A stretch of 34,131 nt of DNA from Glycomyces albidus (GTDB lineage Bacteria > Actinomycetota > Actinomycetes > Mycobacteriales > Micromonosporaceae): positions 1-34,131 of the forward strand of contig NZ_WIAO01000045.1 of NCBI RefSeq assembly GCF_009451885.1, written 5' to 3'. Below, in pieces: positions 1 through 8,078 of the stretch. Position numbers and translations under genes: made by a program. The notes beneath the pieces were generated by a model. That model saw nothing but the letters and a program-made list of their open reading frames with translations. It searched no databases and was not told where the DNA came from. Within the stretch, counting starts at the first letter, position 1. Each line of letters begins with the position of its first letter.

Positions 1-1
1 C

Positions 2-1177
2 GACCTCGACACCGACCGCGCCCGCGGCCGCTCCGGGCTCGCGCTCGCGCCCCGCGAGGCCGCGTACCGGCTGTTCTGGGGCTGGACCGGCGTGCGCCGC
101 CGGGCCACCCGCCGCCTCGAGGAGCGCCGCGCCGCCGCCGCGAGCGGCGTCGACCGGCTCGCCGCGTCCTTCTGGAAGGCGACCATGGGCGACCGCGCCT
201 GGCGGCGCCTCGACCCGGCCCTGTGGGACCTGGAGCTGTCGTTCGGGCCCGTCGTCGACGAGCTGCGGCCGGACCTCATCCACGCCAACGACTTCCAGAT
301 GCTCGGCGTCGGCGCCCGCGCGAAGCTCCGCGCCGCCGCGGCCGGCCGCGACGTGAAGCTCGTGTGGGACGCCCACGAGTACCTGCCGGGCATGAAGTCG
401 TGGAAGAACCACCCGTGGTGGAAGGACGCCCAGCTCCGCCACGAGCGCGAGTTCGCGCCGCACGCCGACGCGGTCGTCACCGTCTCCGAGACGCTCGCCG
501 AGATGATGCGCGAGCGCCACCGGCTCCCCGAACTGCCCGAAGTGGTCATGAACGTCCCCGACACCGGCGGCGCCGTCGAACAGCCCCGGCCGGGCCTGCG
601 CGAGCGCTGCGGCATCGGCCCGGGCACGCCGCTCATGGTCTACAGCGGCGCGCCGCTGGAGCAGCGCGGCCTGCACATCCTCGTCGAGGCGCTCCCGGCG
701 CTCCCGGAGGTCCACGCCGCGCTCATCGTGTCCTACCCGCAGTGGCGGTACGTCAAGCGCACCCAGGAGCGGGCCGCGGCGCTCGGCGTCGCCGACCGCG
801 TCCACGTCCTCTCGTACGTGCCCCACCGGCAGGTGGTGCCGTTCCTCGCCGAGGCCGACCTCGGCGTCATCCCCATCCACCACTGGGGCAACCACGAGAT
901 CTCCCTGATCACGAAGTTCTTCGAGTACTCCCACGCGCGCCTCCCCGTGGTCGTCTCGGACGTGAAGACCATGTCGGAGCTCGTGCGCCGCACCGGCCAG
1001 GGCGAGGTCTTCACCGCCGAGGACACCGCCGACTTCACCCGCGCCGTGACCCGCGTCCTCGAGGACCCCGAGACGTACCGCAAGGCGTACGCCGAGCGCG
1101 TCCCCCTCGACGAGTGGACCTGGGACGGCCAGGCGAAGCGGCTCACCGACCTCTACGGGCGCATCCTCGGCGCCTGA
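2..1177 (+). CDS. GT4-type glycosyltransferase, 5' end cut off by window edge
   Basis: The reading frame is open from base 2 with no stop, so the gene begins upstream; 391 residues are visible. It parallels the complete gene at 5309-6889: both carry GDRAWRRL, then PDLIHA(N/H)D, then a DAHE(Y/F)LPG segment. By that alignment roughly 110 N-terminal residues are missing. The C-terminal half has the donor-binding GT-B features: a KFFEY motif (the LPxKxFEY element of GT4 enzymes) followed by LPVVVSD and a helix-rich end (DEWTWDGQAKRLTDLY). It probably moves a sugar from a nucleotide donor onto a lipid-linked or surface glycan at the cytoplasmic face; donor and acceptor cannot be told. The internal GTG at 92 is in frame but would remove conserved sequence. 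The next gene follows after 13 nt, so they are co-transcribed. Confidence 0.85.
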   Translation, partial: DLDTDRARGRSGLALAPREAAYRLFWGWTGVRRRATRRLEERRAAAASGVDRLAASFWKATMGDRAWRRLDPALWDLELSFGPVVDELRPDLIHANDFQMLGVGARAKLRAAAAGRDVKLVWDAHEYLPGMKSWKNHPWWKDAQLRHEREFAPHADAVVTVSETLAEMMRERHRLPELPEVVMNVPDTGGAVEQPRPGLRERCGIGPGTPLMVYSGAPLEQRGLHILVEALPALPEVHAALIVSYPQWRYVKRTQERAAALGVADRVHVLSYVPHRQVVPFLAEADLGVIPIHHWGNHEISLITKFFEYSHARLPVVVSDVKTMSELVRRTGQGEVFTAEDTADFTRAVTRVLEDPETYRKAYAERVPLDEWTWDGQAKRLTDLYGRILGA

Positions 1178-1190
1178 GAAAGGAACACCA

Positions 1191-2399
1191 GTGAACGCAG
1201 ACCGGCACGTCGCGGTCGTCACGCCCTGGTACCCCGACCCCCAGGTGACCTACGCGGGCGCCTTCGTGCGGGCACAGGTCGAGGCCGTCGCGCACGGGTG
1301 CGCGGAGCTGGCGGTGTACCACCTCAAGAGCTGGCCGGTCGGCGCCGTCGGAGCGCCGCTGGACGCGGACCCCGCGGTCGTCGACCTCCACGCGCGGCTG
1401 CTGGCCCGCTCGGACGCGCCGCTCGCGACCGCCGGCGGCGCCGTCCTCCACCGCGTCCCGGCCCTCACCCCGCGCGACACCCGGTGGATCACCCACTCCG
1501 ACGCGTCGGCCCGCTGGCTGCGGGCCTTCCTCGGCGGCGCGCCGCTCAAGGCGCCGATCGTCCACGCGCACGTGCCCATCACCGGCGGCTGGGCCGCGCT
1601 CGAGAACGCCGCGCCCGGCGCCCGCGTCTACATGACCGAGCACGCCTCGTTCCTCGCCGAACTCCTCGAGCAGCCCGCCGCCCGCGCCCGCTACGACGAG
1701 ATCCTCGAACGCGCCGACGGGTTCTTCGTCGTCGGCGAGCCCCTTTACGAGCGCATCGCCGCCGAGTTCCCGCACCACGCCGCGAAACTCGAGTACATCG
1801 CGAACCCGATCGACTTCGCGGCCCCCCGCGAGCGGCCCCCTGCGGCGCTGCGGCGGTGGCTCTCCGTCGCGGCCCTGAACGAGCGCAAGCGGATCGACTA
1901 CCTGATCGAGGCGTTCCGGCGCTGCCGCGACCGCGACCCCGAGATCACCCTCACCCTCGCCGGCGACGGACGGCTCCGGGCCGACCTCGAGGCGCTCACC
2001 GCCCGGCTCGGCGTCACCGGCGCCGTCGAATTCCTCGGCTCGGTCGACCCCGGCCAGGTCGCCGGCCTCATGGCCTCCCACGACCTGTTCGTCCACACCA
2101 GCCGCCACGAGACCTTCGGCGTCGTCGTCGTCGAGGCGCTCGCCGCCGGCACCCCGGTCCTGGTGACCCGCTCCGGCGGCTCCGACCAGGTCCTGCACGG
2201 CATCGAGACCGAGGCCGGGCGGCTGTTCGACGTCGACCCCGACCCGGACGTCCTCGTCGACGCCTACCTGGAGCTGCGCGAGCGGCACCCCGCGGGCACC
2301 GACGTGGCCGCCGCGCGCGAGCACCTGCGCGCCAAGTACTCCTACGAGGCCGTCGCCCAGCGCCACTTCGCGGTCTGGGACCGGGAGGGGGACCGGTGA
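1191..2399 (+). CDS. GT4-family glycosyltransferase
   Basis: 402 residues, GTG start preceded by an AAAGGA ribosome binding site. The N-terminal Rossmann half opens with VAVVTPWYPDPQ and contains a glycine-rich acceptor-side loop (AYAGAFVRAQVEA-like). The C-terminal half reads as a Glycos_transf_1 domain: LSVAALNERKRIDYLIEAF, TLAGDGRLRADLE, VEFLGSVD, then the E-x7-E motif (HETFGVVVVE) that in GT4 retaining enzymes contacts the donor sugar and phosphates, followed by GTPVLVTRSGGSDQVL. A cytoplasmic, membrane-peripheral transferase extending a surface polysaccharide is likely; substrate unknown. Its stop overlaps the next start (GTGA), indicating translational coupling. No signal peptide or membrane helix is present. 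Confidence 0.9.
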   Translation: MNADRHVAVVTPWYPDPQVTYAGAFVRAQVEAVAHGCAELAVYHLKSWPVGAVGAPLDADPAVVDLHARLLARSDAPLATAGGAVLHRVPALTPRDTRWITHSDASARWLRAFLGGAPLKAPIVHAHVPITGGWAALENAAPGARVYMTEHASFLAELLEQPAARARYDEILERADGFFVVGEPLYERIAAEFPHHAAKLEYIANPIDFAAPRERPPAALRRWLSVAALNERKRIDYLIEAFRRCRDRDPEITLTLAGDGRLRADLEALTARLGVTGAVEFLGSVDPGQVAGLMASHDLFVHTSRHETFGVVVVEALAAGTPVLVTRSGGSDQVLHGIETEAGRLFDVDPDPDVLVDAYLELRERHPAGTDVAAAREHLRAKYSYEAVAQRHFAVWDREGDR

Positions 2400-2932
2400 C
2401 CGTCGTGTTCGTCGCTCCCAAGAGCGTGTGGCGCCAGGCGCTCGCCACCGAGACGCGCGCCGCGCTCGACGCCGGGCACCGCGTTCGCCTCCTCGCCGAA
2501 GAGGGACCCAGCTGGGACGAGACGCCGCTCGACGAGCGCGTCGAAGTCCAGTGGAGCGGCGCCACCGCGGTCGTCGCCCCCGAGCCGGCCCTCGTCGCGG
2601 TCGTGCTGAACCGCATCCCGCTGGGCGTCCTGCGCCGCGTCGGCCGCGGCCCGCTGCGCCGCCCCGCGGACGCCGCCGCGGCCTGGTGGCGGCGCACCGT
2701 CCTCGGCCCCTCGACGCGCCGCCGCAAGGCCCGGACGCGGGCGCTGCGCGACGCGCACCGCCGCGCGTTCCTGGCGGCCGCACTCGCCGACGGCGACTTC
2801 GACTGGATCGTCCTCCACGAGCCCCAGGCGGTCGAGCTCGGCGTCGACTGGCTCCCCGCGCTCCTGGACGCCCGCCCCGGCCTCGTGACCACCTTCTCCT
2901 TCGAACCCCGCACGGAGGACGCCGGTGCCTGA
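2396..2932 (+). CDS. Half-glycosyltransferase-like protein of unknown function
   Basis: 178 residues from a GTG that overlaps the previous stop by 4 nt; this position makes it a real gene even though the frame is open much further upstream as a shadow. The start VTVVFVAPKSVW and the later FDWIVLHEPQAVELG resemble the N-terminal Rossmann half of a GT-B glycosyltransferase. The middle (about residues 80-130) is very Arg/Ala-rich and could lie on a membrane. The C-terminal nucleotide-sugar-binding half is absent. It has the same layout as the 207-residue protein at 4259-4882, so the two look like diverged paralogues. It may be a partner subunit, a scaffold or a degenerate transferase; no function can be assigned. 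The end overlaps the next gene by 8 nt. Confidence 0.7.
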   Translation: MTVVFVAPKSVWRQALATETRAALDAGHRVRLLAEEGPSWDETPLDERVEVQWSGATAVVAPEPALVAVVLNRIPLGVLRRVGRGPLRRPADAAAAWWRRTVLGPSTRRRKARTRALRDAHRRAFLAAALADGDFDWIVLHEPQAVELGVDWLPALLDARPGLVTTFSFEPRTEDAGA

Positions 2933-4262
2933 CCGCCCCCGCCTGCTCTACCTGGCGTACTACTTCCCTCCCTCGCGCGCCAGCGGCGTCTACCGCGCCC
3001 GCGCCACCGCGAACTACTTCGCCGAGGCCGGCTGGGACGTGACCGTCCTGCGCGCCCCGGACCGGTTCTTCACCGACGTCGTCGGCTCGCTCGACGAGAG
3101 CCTCGTCGCCACGGTCGACCCGCGCATCGCCACGGTCCAGCCTCACCTGGACTTCTTCCCCTGGGAGCAGGACGTGCGGCGCTTCGGGGCCTTCCGCGGG
3201 AACTTCCCGTTCCTCGCCAAGCGCGTCCACGCCTGGAAGCAGCGGTTCAAGTTCCCCGACGTCTACAACTCCTGGGGCGACTCGGCGGTCGAGGAGGGGC
3301 TGCGGCTCCACCGGGAGCGCCCGTTCGACCTGGTGCTGGCCACGGGCAACCCGTTCTCGGCGTTCGCGGCGGCGTACCGGCTCGGCAGGCGCACCGGGCG
3401 GCCGTACATCGTGGACTACCGCGACTCGTGGACGCTCGACCTGTTCACGAACGAGGACGCGTTCCCGCCGGGCCACCGCGCCTGGCGCTGGGAGCGCCGC
3501 ATCCTCGAGCACGCCGCCGGGGCGCTGTTCGTCAACGAGGCGCTCAGGACCTGGCACGCCGACCGGTACCCGAAGGCCGCCGACCGGATGCACGTCGTCC
3601 TCAACGGCTGGGATCCCGACGTCCTCGACTCCGACGTCCTCGACACCGGCGGTCCCGCCCCGGGCGCGGACCGGCCGCTCGCCTACGCGTACGTCGGCAC
3701 CATCACGAAGGTCCAGCCGGTCAAGCCCCTGTTCGACGGGTTCGCCCGCATGGCCGCGGACGGCCGCCGCCCCGGGGCCCGCCTCGACCTGTACGGCCAC
3801 CTCGGGTTCTTCGCGGGCAGCCAGGCGGTGCTGCGCACCGAGTTCGGGCTGGACGACGGCGTGCCGGACGGCATCGCCTACCGCGGCCCGGTCGCCAAGG
3901 CCGACATCGGCCGCGCCTACGCCGAGAGCGACGTCCTCGTGTTCCTCGCGGGCGGCTCGAAGTACGTGACCTCCGGGAAGGTGTTCGAGTACATGGCGAC
4001 GGGCAAGCCGATCGTCTCGGTCCACGAGCCCGGCTGCGCCGCCGAGGAGCTCCTCGCCGGCTACCCGCTCTGGTTCGCGCCCGGCAGCCTCGACCCCGTC
4101 GACATCGCCCGGGCGATGGCCGAGGCCGGGGACGCGGCCCGCAGGGCGGACCCCGCGATCGCCGCGAAGGCCCGCGAGTACGCCGCCTCGTTCACCCGCT
4201 ACCGGGCGCTGGAGTCCTTCGAGGCGCGGTGCCGCGCGATCGTGGAAGGGGGCCGGCGGTGA
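2925..4262 (+). CDS. GT4-family glycosyltransferase
   Basis: 445 residues, GTG start 8 nt inside the preceding gene. The N-terminus has the WcaI/WbuB-like pattern LLYLAYYFPPSRASGVYRA, followed by WDVTVLRAP, where such enzymes form the acceptor-binding Rossmann fold. The middle carries PYIVDYRDSWTLD and AAGALFVNEALRTWHADRYP. The C-terminal half has AYVGTITKVQPVKPLFDGFA, LDLYGHLG, then KVFEYMATGKPIVSV, the GT4 donor-side motif. It is expected to act in the cytoplasm on a polyprenyl-linked glycan. It is coupled to both neighbours (8-nt overlap upstream, GTGA overlap downstream), so it belongs to the same operon. Sugar specificity is not visible. Confidence 0.9.
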   Translation: MPDRPRLLYLAYYFPPSRASGVYRARATANYFAEAGWDVTVLRAPDRFFTDVVGSLDESLVATVDPRIATVQPHLDFFPWEQDVRRFGAFRGNFPFLAKRVHAWKQRFKFPDVYNSWGDSAVEEGLRLHRERPFDLVLATGNPFSAFAAAYRLGRRTGRPYIVDYRDSWTLDLFTNEDAFPPGHRAWRWERRILEHAAGALFVNEALRTWHADRYPKAADRMHVVLNGWDPDVLDSDVLDTGGPAPGADRPLAYAYVGTITKVQPVKPLFDGFARMAADGRRPGARLDLYGHLGFFAGSQAVLRTEFGLDDGVPDGIAYRGPVAKADIGRAYAESDVLVFLAGGSKYVTSGKVFEYMATGKPIVSVHEPGCAAEELLAGYPLWFAPGSLDPVDIARAMAEAGDAARRADPAIAAKAREYAASFTRYRALESFEARCRAIVEGGRR

Positions 4263-4882
4263 CCGCGACCGAGACCGCGCCGCGCGTGGTGCTGCTGCTG
4301 TTCAGGAACGGCGCGGTCAAGCGCGCCAACCGGTACGCCGCGTACGCGTGCGAGCGCGGCGTCCGCGTGGAGGCCGTCGTCGCCGACGGCCAGCGCTGGG
4401 GGCGCGCGCTCGAACTCCACCCGTCGATCCGGGTGCACTCGCTCGCGGCGGCCGAGAACCGGATGCCGCTGGTCTGGCTGTACGAGACGCTTCTGGAGCG
4501 TCTGCCCGGCGGGCTCCTGCGCCGGCTCGACGGCCGCGTCCCGGGAGCCGGCGCCGCGGCCCGCGTGCACCGCAGGGGCGCTTCCTGGCTGCGCCGCAAC
4601 CTCTTCTGGCGCGTGTACGGCCCGGTCCGGCACCAGGCGCTGCGCCGGCCGGCGGTGCGCCGGCTCGGCCGGCTCGACCTCGAGCACGCCGACCTGGTCG
4701 TGTGCGCCGACGAGTCGACGGTCCCGCTGGGCTGGTCGATCGCCAAGCGCTACCCGCACCTGGCGGTCACGAAGGCGGCCGACCCGCAGGTCTTCGCGGA
4801 CCGCCCGGTGACGACCCCCCTCGGCGAATGGGACCCGACCGACCCCGACCGGCCGAAGCGCGACCCGTACCTCCCGCTCTGA
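4259..4882 (+). CDS. Half-glycosyltransferase-like protein of unknown function
   Basis: 207 residues from a GTG overlapping the previous stop (GTGA). The N-terminus (APRVVLLLFRNGAVKRANRYAAYACERGVRVEAV) has the beta-alpha-beta look of a GT-B N-domain. A basic, partly hydrophobic middle follows (RRNLFWRVYGPVRHQALRR), then LEHADLVVCADESTVPLGWSIAKRYP, where a full enzyme would lead into the interdomain linker. The protein then stops with KRDPYLPL and has no donor-binding half. The arrangement repeats that of 2396-2932, so the operon alternates full transferases with two half-size ones. Frame and overlaps make translation likely; function is unknown. Confidence 0.7.
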   Translation: MTATETAPRVVLLLFRNGAVKRANRYAAYACERGVRVEAVVADGQRWGRALELHPSIRVHSLAAAENRMPLVWLYETLLERLPGGLLRRLDGRVPGAGAAARVHRRGASWLRRNLFWRVYGPVRHQALRRPAVRRLGRLDLEHADLVVCADESTVPLGWSIAKRYPHLAVTKAADPQVFADRPVTTPLGEWDPTDPDRPKRDPYLPL

Positions 4883-5308
4883 CCCCGCTGCTCGTGGTCG
4901 GGGCCCATGCTCCGGCCCTCGCCGTGGGCGCCGCGGGGCGCCGGCTCCGACCCCGCCGCCGGCGTCCCGGACCGCCCGCCTCGGTTGCGCCCAGCCCGTG
5001 AGCGCCCGATCCGACCGCCGCCGAATCCCGGGGCGCTCCGATCGCCCGCGGGCGTTCGGACCGCCCGCCCGGTACCGCCCAGCCCGGCCGCCAGGCCTGT
5101 TACCGCTCGATCCGGCCCGGCCGCGGGCGTTCCCGCGCGGCCCGATCCGACCGCCGCCGGTCCCCATGTCGCCGGTTCCGGCACCGCCGCCAGTGTCCCT
5201 GAGCGATTCGGCCGTGCGAGGCGGCACCGCCGTGCTGCGGTACTGTCGATCCCTTGGAGTTGCCCTCCCGGCCGCCGCGGCCGGGACCCGGGACGGAGGA
5301 GAAAGCCC
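4883..5308 (+). other. 426-bp intergenic region with weak internal repeats
   Basis: No gene is supported here. It is extremely GC-rich and has short recurring blocks: ATCCGACCGCCGCC near 5008 and again near 5147, and CGCGGGCGTTC twice. A GGCGCC-GCGG-GGCGCC hairpin at 4927-4942 could end the upstream operon but lacks a T-run. The frame of the following gene is open through the whole region, but no conserved sequence is encoded before 5309. Confidence 0.5.
5241..5246 (+). promoter_or_regulatory. Candidate -10 element TACTGT for the 5309 gene
   Basis: TACTGT fits the actinobacterial TAnnnT -10 pattern and would start a transcript near 5253, giving a roughly 56-nt leader that contains the GGAGGAG ribosome binding site at 5296-5302. 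No convincing -35 was seen. Confidence 0.3.
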
Positions 5309-6889
5309 ATGGCCGACGCCGAGCGTCGCACCAGAGTGGTCATGCTCGTCGACACCACGATCGACGGCGACTCACGGGTGCAGAAGGCCGCCGTGTCGAT
5401 GGCCGAGGCCGGCTGGGACGTCCACCTGATCGGCCGCACCGACGCCCGCAAGGGCGACCGGTACGACCTCGGCGGCGCCACCGTGTACCGGCGCACGCTC
5501 AAGCCGATGCCGCCCCGCCGGAACCTCCGCCAGTCGCTCGCGCTGCTGCGCTTCCCGCTCGCGTACCCGAACAACGTCCTCGCCGAACGCCACTGGGAGC
5601 GCCGCCGCATCGACCGCAGCGAGGTCGCGCAGCGCCGGTTCGCCGCGCAGCGCGGCGTCCCCGGCGGCCGGGTCGCCCCGCGGCCGCTGCACCGGTTCGC
5701 GGTCCGCCTGCGTTCCAAGTGGCTCCGGATCCGCCTGGACCAGACCCGCGCCTACGTCGACTGGCAGGCGCCGAAGGACGACGGCGCCATCGAGCGGTTC
5801 GAGACGGCGTTCTGGTGCCGGCTCCTCGGCGACCGGGCCTGGCGGCGGCTGGAACCGCTGCCGCTGCAGTACGAGCTGAGCTACGCCTCGCTGATCGACC
5901 GGCTGAAGCCGGACCTGATCCACGCCCATGACTACCGGATGATCGGCGTCGCGGCCCGCGCGGTCGCCCGCGCCGCGGTCAAGGGCCGCACGGTGCGGCT
6001 CCTGTACGACGCCCACGAGTTCCTCCCCGGAGTCCAGGCGCCGAACCCGAGGTGCCAGGCCGCCCGGCCGCGGTATGAGCGCGAGTACCTGCCGTTCGCA
6101 GACGCGGTCGTGACGGTCTCGCCGCGGATCGCGGAGCTGCTCGAGTCGACCCACGGCCTCGACGAGCGCCCGGCCGTCGTCCTGAACGCGCCGCCGCGGC
6201 CCGACCCGGGCCTGCCGGCGCCCGAGAGCGGCGACGTGCGCGCCGCCTGCGGACTCGCTCCCGGGACGCCGTTGGCGGTCTACTGCGGCGGGGCCTCGCC
6301 GGCCCGCAGCCTGGAGACGATCGTCGACGCGCTCGAGTTCGCGCCGGACCTGCACGCCGCGTTCGTCGTGCACACCGTCACCGGCCCGTACGTCGACGGC
6401 CTGCGCGAGCGCGCGGCCGCGATCGGCGCCGCGGACCGGGTCCACTTCATGGGCTATGTGGACTTCCGGGTGCTGCCGCAGTTCCTGTCGACCGCTGACG
6501 CGGGCGTCCACCCGCTGCGGTCGGGCCCGGTGAACCACGAACTCGCCCTGCCCACGAAGCTCTTCGAGTTCATGCACGGCGGGCTGCCGGTCGCGGTCAC
6601 CGACGTCGAGGTCATGTCCGCGCTGGTTCGGAATCTCGGCGTCGGCGAGGTGTTCCGCTCCGAGGACCCCCGCGACCTCGCCCGGGCCCTGAAGGCCATC
6701 GTCGCCGACCGGGCCCGGTACACGAAGCCGTACGCCGAGCCGGGATTCCTCGACGAGTTCACGTGGGAGACCCAGGCGCGCCGCTACGACGAGCTGTACC
6801 GGCGCCTCCTCGGGCTGCCCGAGTCCGCGCCGCACGTGCCCGCCCCGCGGGCGGGCCGGACCGGCCAGGAGCAGCTCCAGGAGCAGTGA
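5309..6889 (+). CDS. GT4-type glycosyltransferase, paralogue of the window's first gene
   Basis: 526 residues. The ATG at 5309 is chosen because GGAGGAG ends 6 nt before it and the first conserved strand (RVVMLVDTTIDGDSRVQKAA) begins right after. The N-domain contains DGDSRVQKAAVSMAEAGWDVHLIGR, a pattern seen in many GT4 enzymes. The central part has PDLIHAHDYRMIGV and LLYDAHEFLPGV. The C-domain shows LAVYCGGASPARSLETIVDAL, VHFMGYV, LPTKLFEFMHGGLPVAVTDVE and a terminal TWETQARRYDELYRRLL helix. Residues from about 170 onward match the truncated gene at 2-1177 closely, so the two arose by duplication and now flank the operon. Role: a cytoplasmic sugar transferase for a surface polysaccharide; donor unknown. 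Confidence 0.9.
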   Translation: MADAERRTRVVMLVDTTIDGDSRVQKAAVSMAEAGWDVHLIGRTDARKGDRYDLGGATVYRRTLKPMPPRRNLRQSLALLRFPLAYPNNVLAERHWERRRIDRSEVAQRRFAAQRGVPGGRVAPRPLHRFAVRLRSKWLRIRLDQTRAYVDWQAPKDDGAIERFETAFWCRLLGDRAWRRLEPLPLQYELSYASLIDRLKPDLIHAHDYRMIGVAARAVARAAVKGRTVRLLYDAHEFLPGVQAPNPRCQAARPRYEREYLPFADAVVTVSPRIAELLESTHGLDERPAVVLNAPPRPDPGLPAPESGDVRAACGLAPGTPLAVYCGGASPARSLETIVDALEFAPDLHAAFVVHTVTGPYVDGLRERAAAIGAADRVHFMGYVDFRVLPQFLSTADAGVHPLRSGPVNHELALPTKLFEFMHGGLPVAVTDVEVMSALVRNLGVGEVFRSEDPRDLARALKAIVADRARYTKPYAEPGFLDEFTWETQARRYDELYRRLLGLPESAPHVPAPRAGRTGQEQLQEQ

Positions 6890-7012
6890 GAACCGAGGCC
6901 GGACCGCTGGTTCACCTTGGAAGAGGAGCGTTCCTTGGCATCCGAGTCTTGGTTTCCAATGTTGCGGCGCACGTGTTATGCCACCGTGACCTGATCCCGC
7001 ATGACGGGAGGC

Positions 7013-7018
7013 TACGCT
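7013..7018 (+). promoter_or_regulatory. -10 element TACGCT of a leaderless promoter for putB
   Basis: TACGCT ends 6 nt before the ATG at 7025. That spacing places the transcription start at or next to the A of the start codon, the normal geometry for leaderless actinobacterial mRNA. A GGGAGG at 7006-7011 is 13 nt away and would not be transcribed. Confidence 0.5.
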
Positions 7019-7024
7019 GCACTC

Positions 7025-7945
7025 ATGCTGCGTTCTGTCATCCTCGCCGCTGCCAGGTCATCGAAGATCGAGCGCCTCGTCGGCACCGCGCCCGTCTCCC
7101 GGACGCTCGTGCGCCGCTACGTCGCGGGCGAGACCACCGCGCACGCGGTGGCCGCGACCCGTGCGCTGGCCGCCGACGGGCTGCTCGCGACCCTCGACTA
7201 CCTCGGCGAGGACACCGTCGTCGTGGAGCAGGCCGACGCCGTCCGCGACGAGTACCTCGGCCTGCTCGCCGCCCTGAAGGGCGAGGGGCTGTCCAAGGCC
7301 GCCGAGGTCAGCGTCAAGCTCTCCGCCCTCGGGCAGCGCATCGACGCCGAGCTCGCCTACGACCGGGCCCGCGAGATCTGCGAGGCCGCCGCCGACGCCG
7401 GGACCACCGTCACGGTCGACATGGAGGACCACACGGTCACCGACTCCACTCTGGAGATCGTGCAGCGCCTGCGCGGCGACTTCGAGCAGACCGGCGCGGT
7501 GCTCCAGGCGTACCTGCGCCGCACCGAGGACGACTGCAAGGCCCACGCCGTCGCCGGCTCCCGGATCCGGCTCTGCAAGGGCGCCTACAAGGAGCCCGAG
7601 TCCGTCGCCTACCAGCGCGGCCTCGACGTCGACCGCTCCTACGTGCGCTGCATCAACGCGCTCATGGCCGGCGAGGGGTACCCGATGCTCGCCACCCACG
7701 ACCCGCGGCTGATCGAGATCGGCATCGACCGGGCCCGCTGGTACGACCGCGACAAGGACTCGTTCGAGTTCCAGATGCTCTACGGCATCCGCACCTCCGA
7801 GCAGCTCCGCCTCGCCGCCGAGGGGTACCGGATGCGCGTCTACGTGCCCTACGGCGACCAGTGGTACGGCTACCTCATGCGGCGGATGGCCGAGCGCCCC
7901 GCGAACCTCGCCGTGTTCGTCCGGTCACTGTGGACCAAGTCTTAG
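7025..7945 (+). CDS. putB: Proline dehydrogenase (monofunctional)
   Basis: 306 residues. It oxidises L-proline to delta-1-pyrroline-5-carboxylate with FAD, feeding electrons to the membrane quinone pool. The TIM-barrel family motifs are present in order: VSVKLSALGQ, VTVDMEDH, QAYLRRTEDD, RLCKGAYKEP, MLATHDPRLIE, FEFQMLYGIR and, near the C-terminus, RVYVPYGDQWYGYLMRRMAERPANL. The length matches stand-alone actinobacterial enzymes rather than the fused PutA. An in-frame ATG eight codons upstream (7001) is less likely, because family members start with MLRSVILA-like sequence and a -10 element lies between the two. P5C dehydrogenase is not in the window. A hairpin follows at 7957-7989. Confidence 0.93.
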   Translation: MLRSVILAAARSSKIERLVGTAPVSRTLVRRYVAGETTAHAVAATRALAADGLLATLDYLGEDTVVVEQADAVRDEYLGLLAALKGEGLSKAAEVSVKLSALGQRIDAELAYDRAREICEAAADAGTTVTVDMEDHTVTDSTLEIVQRLRGDFEQTGAVLQAYLRRTEDDCKAHAVAGSRIRLCKGAYKEPESVAYQRGLDVDRSYVRCINALMAGEGYPMLATHDPRLIEIGIDRARWYDRDKDSFEFQMLYGIRTSEQLRLAAEGYRMRVYVPYGDQWYGYLMRRMAERPANLAVFVRSLWTKS

Positions 7946-7956
7946 AGGATTCCGAT

Positions 7957-7989
7957 GCGGCCGGGCGTGACCTTCACCGCCCCGGCCGC
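7957..7989 (+). terminator. Hairpin after proline dehydrogenase
   Basis: GCGGCCGGG and CCCGGCCGC form a 9-bp stem around a 15-nt loop, 11 nt past the putB stop. There is no T-tract, which is common in such GC-rich genomes. Confidence 0.45.
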
Positions 7990-8065
7990 GTTCACCTGCA
8001 CCGCGATCGACGGACGCGCAGCGCAAGGGCCGCATTCGCGGCTCGCGCGATGAGCGAGCGGCGAC

Positions 8066-8071
8066 TACAGT
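8066..8071 (+). promoter_or_regulatory. -10 element TACAGT of a leaderless promoter
   Basis: TACAGT ends exactly 7 nt before the GTG at 8079, so transcription should begin on the start codon. No Shine-Dalgarno sequence precedes the GTG, which fits leaderless translation. Confidence 0.5.
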
Positions 8072-8078
8072 TGCGAAC

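Noticed and set aside
1143..4025. 960-residue minus-strand open frame
   Set aside because: Antisense shadow of the glycosyltransferase genes; low-complexity Asp/Val/Gly/Arg protein with no motif.
4907..5308. N-terminal extension of the 5309 glycosyltransferase
   Set aside because: Pro/Arg-rich, no conserved sequence; a good ribosome binding site supports ATG 5309.
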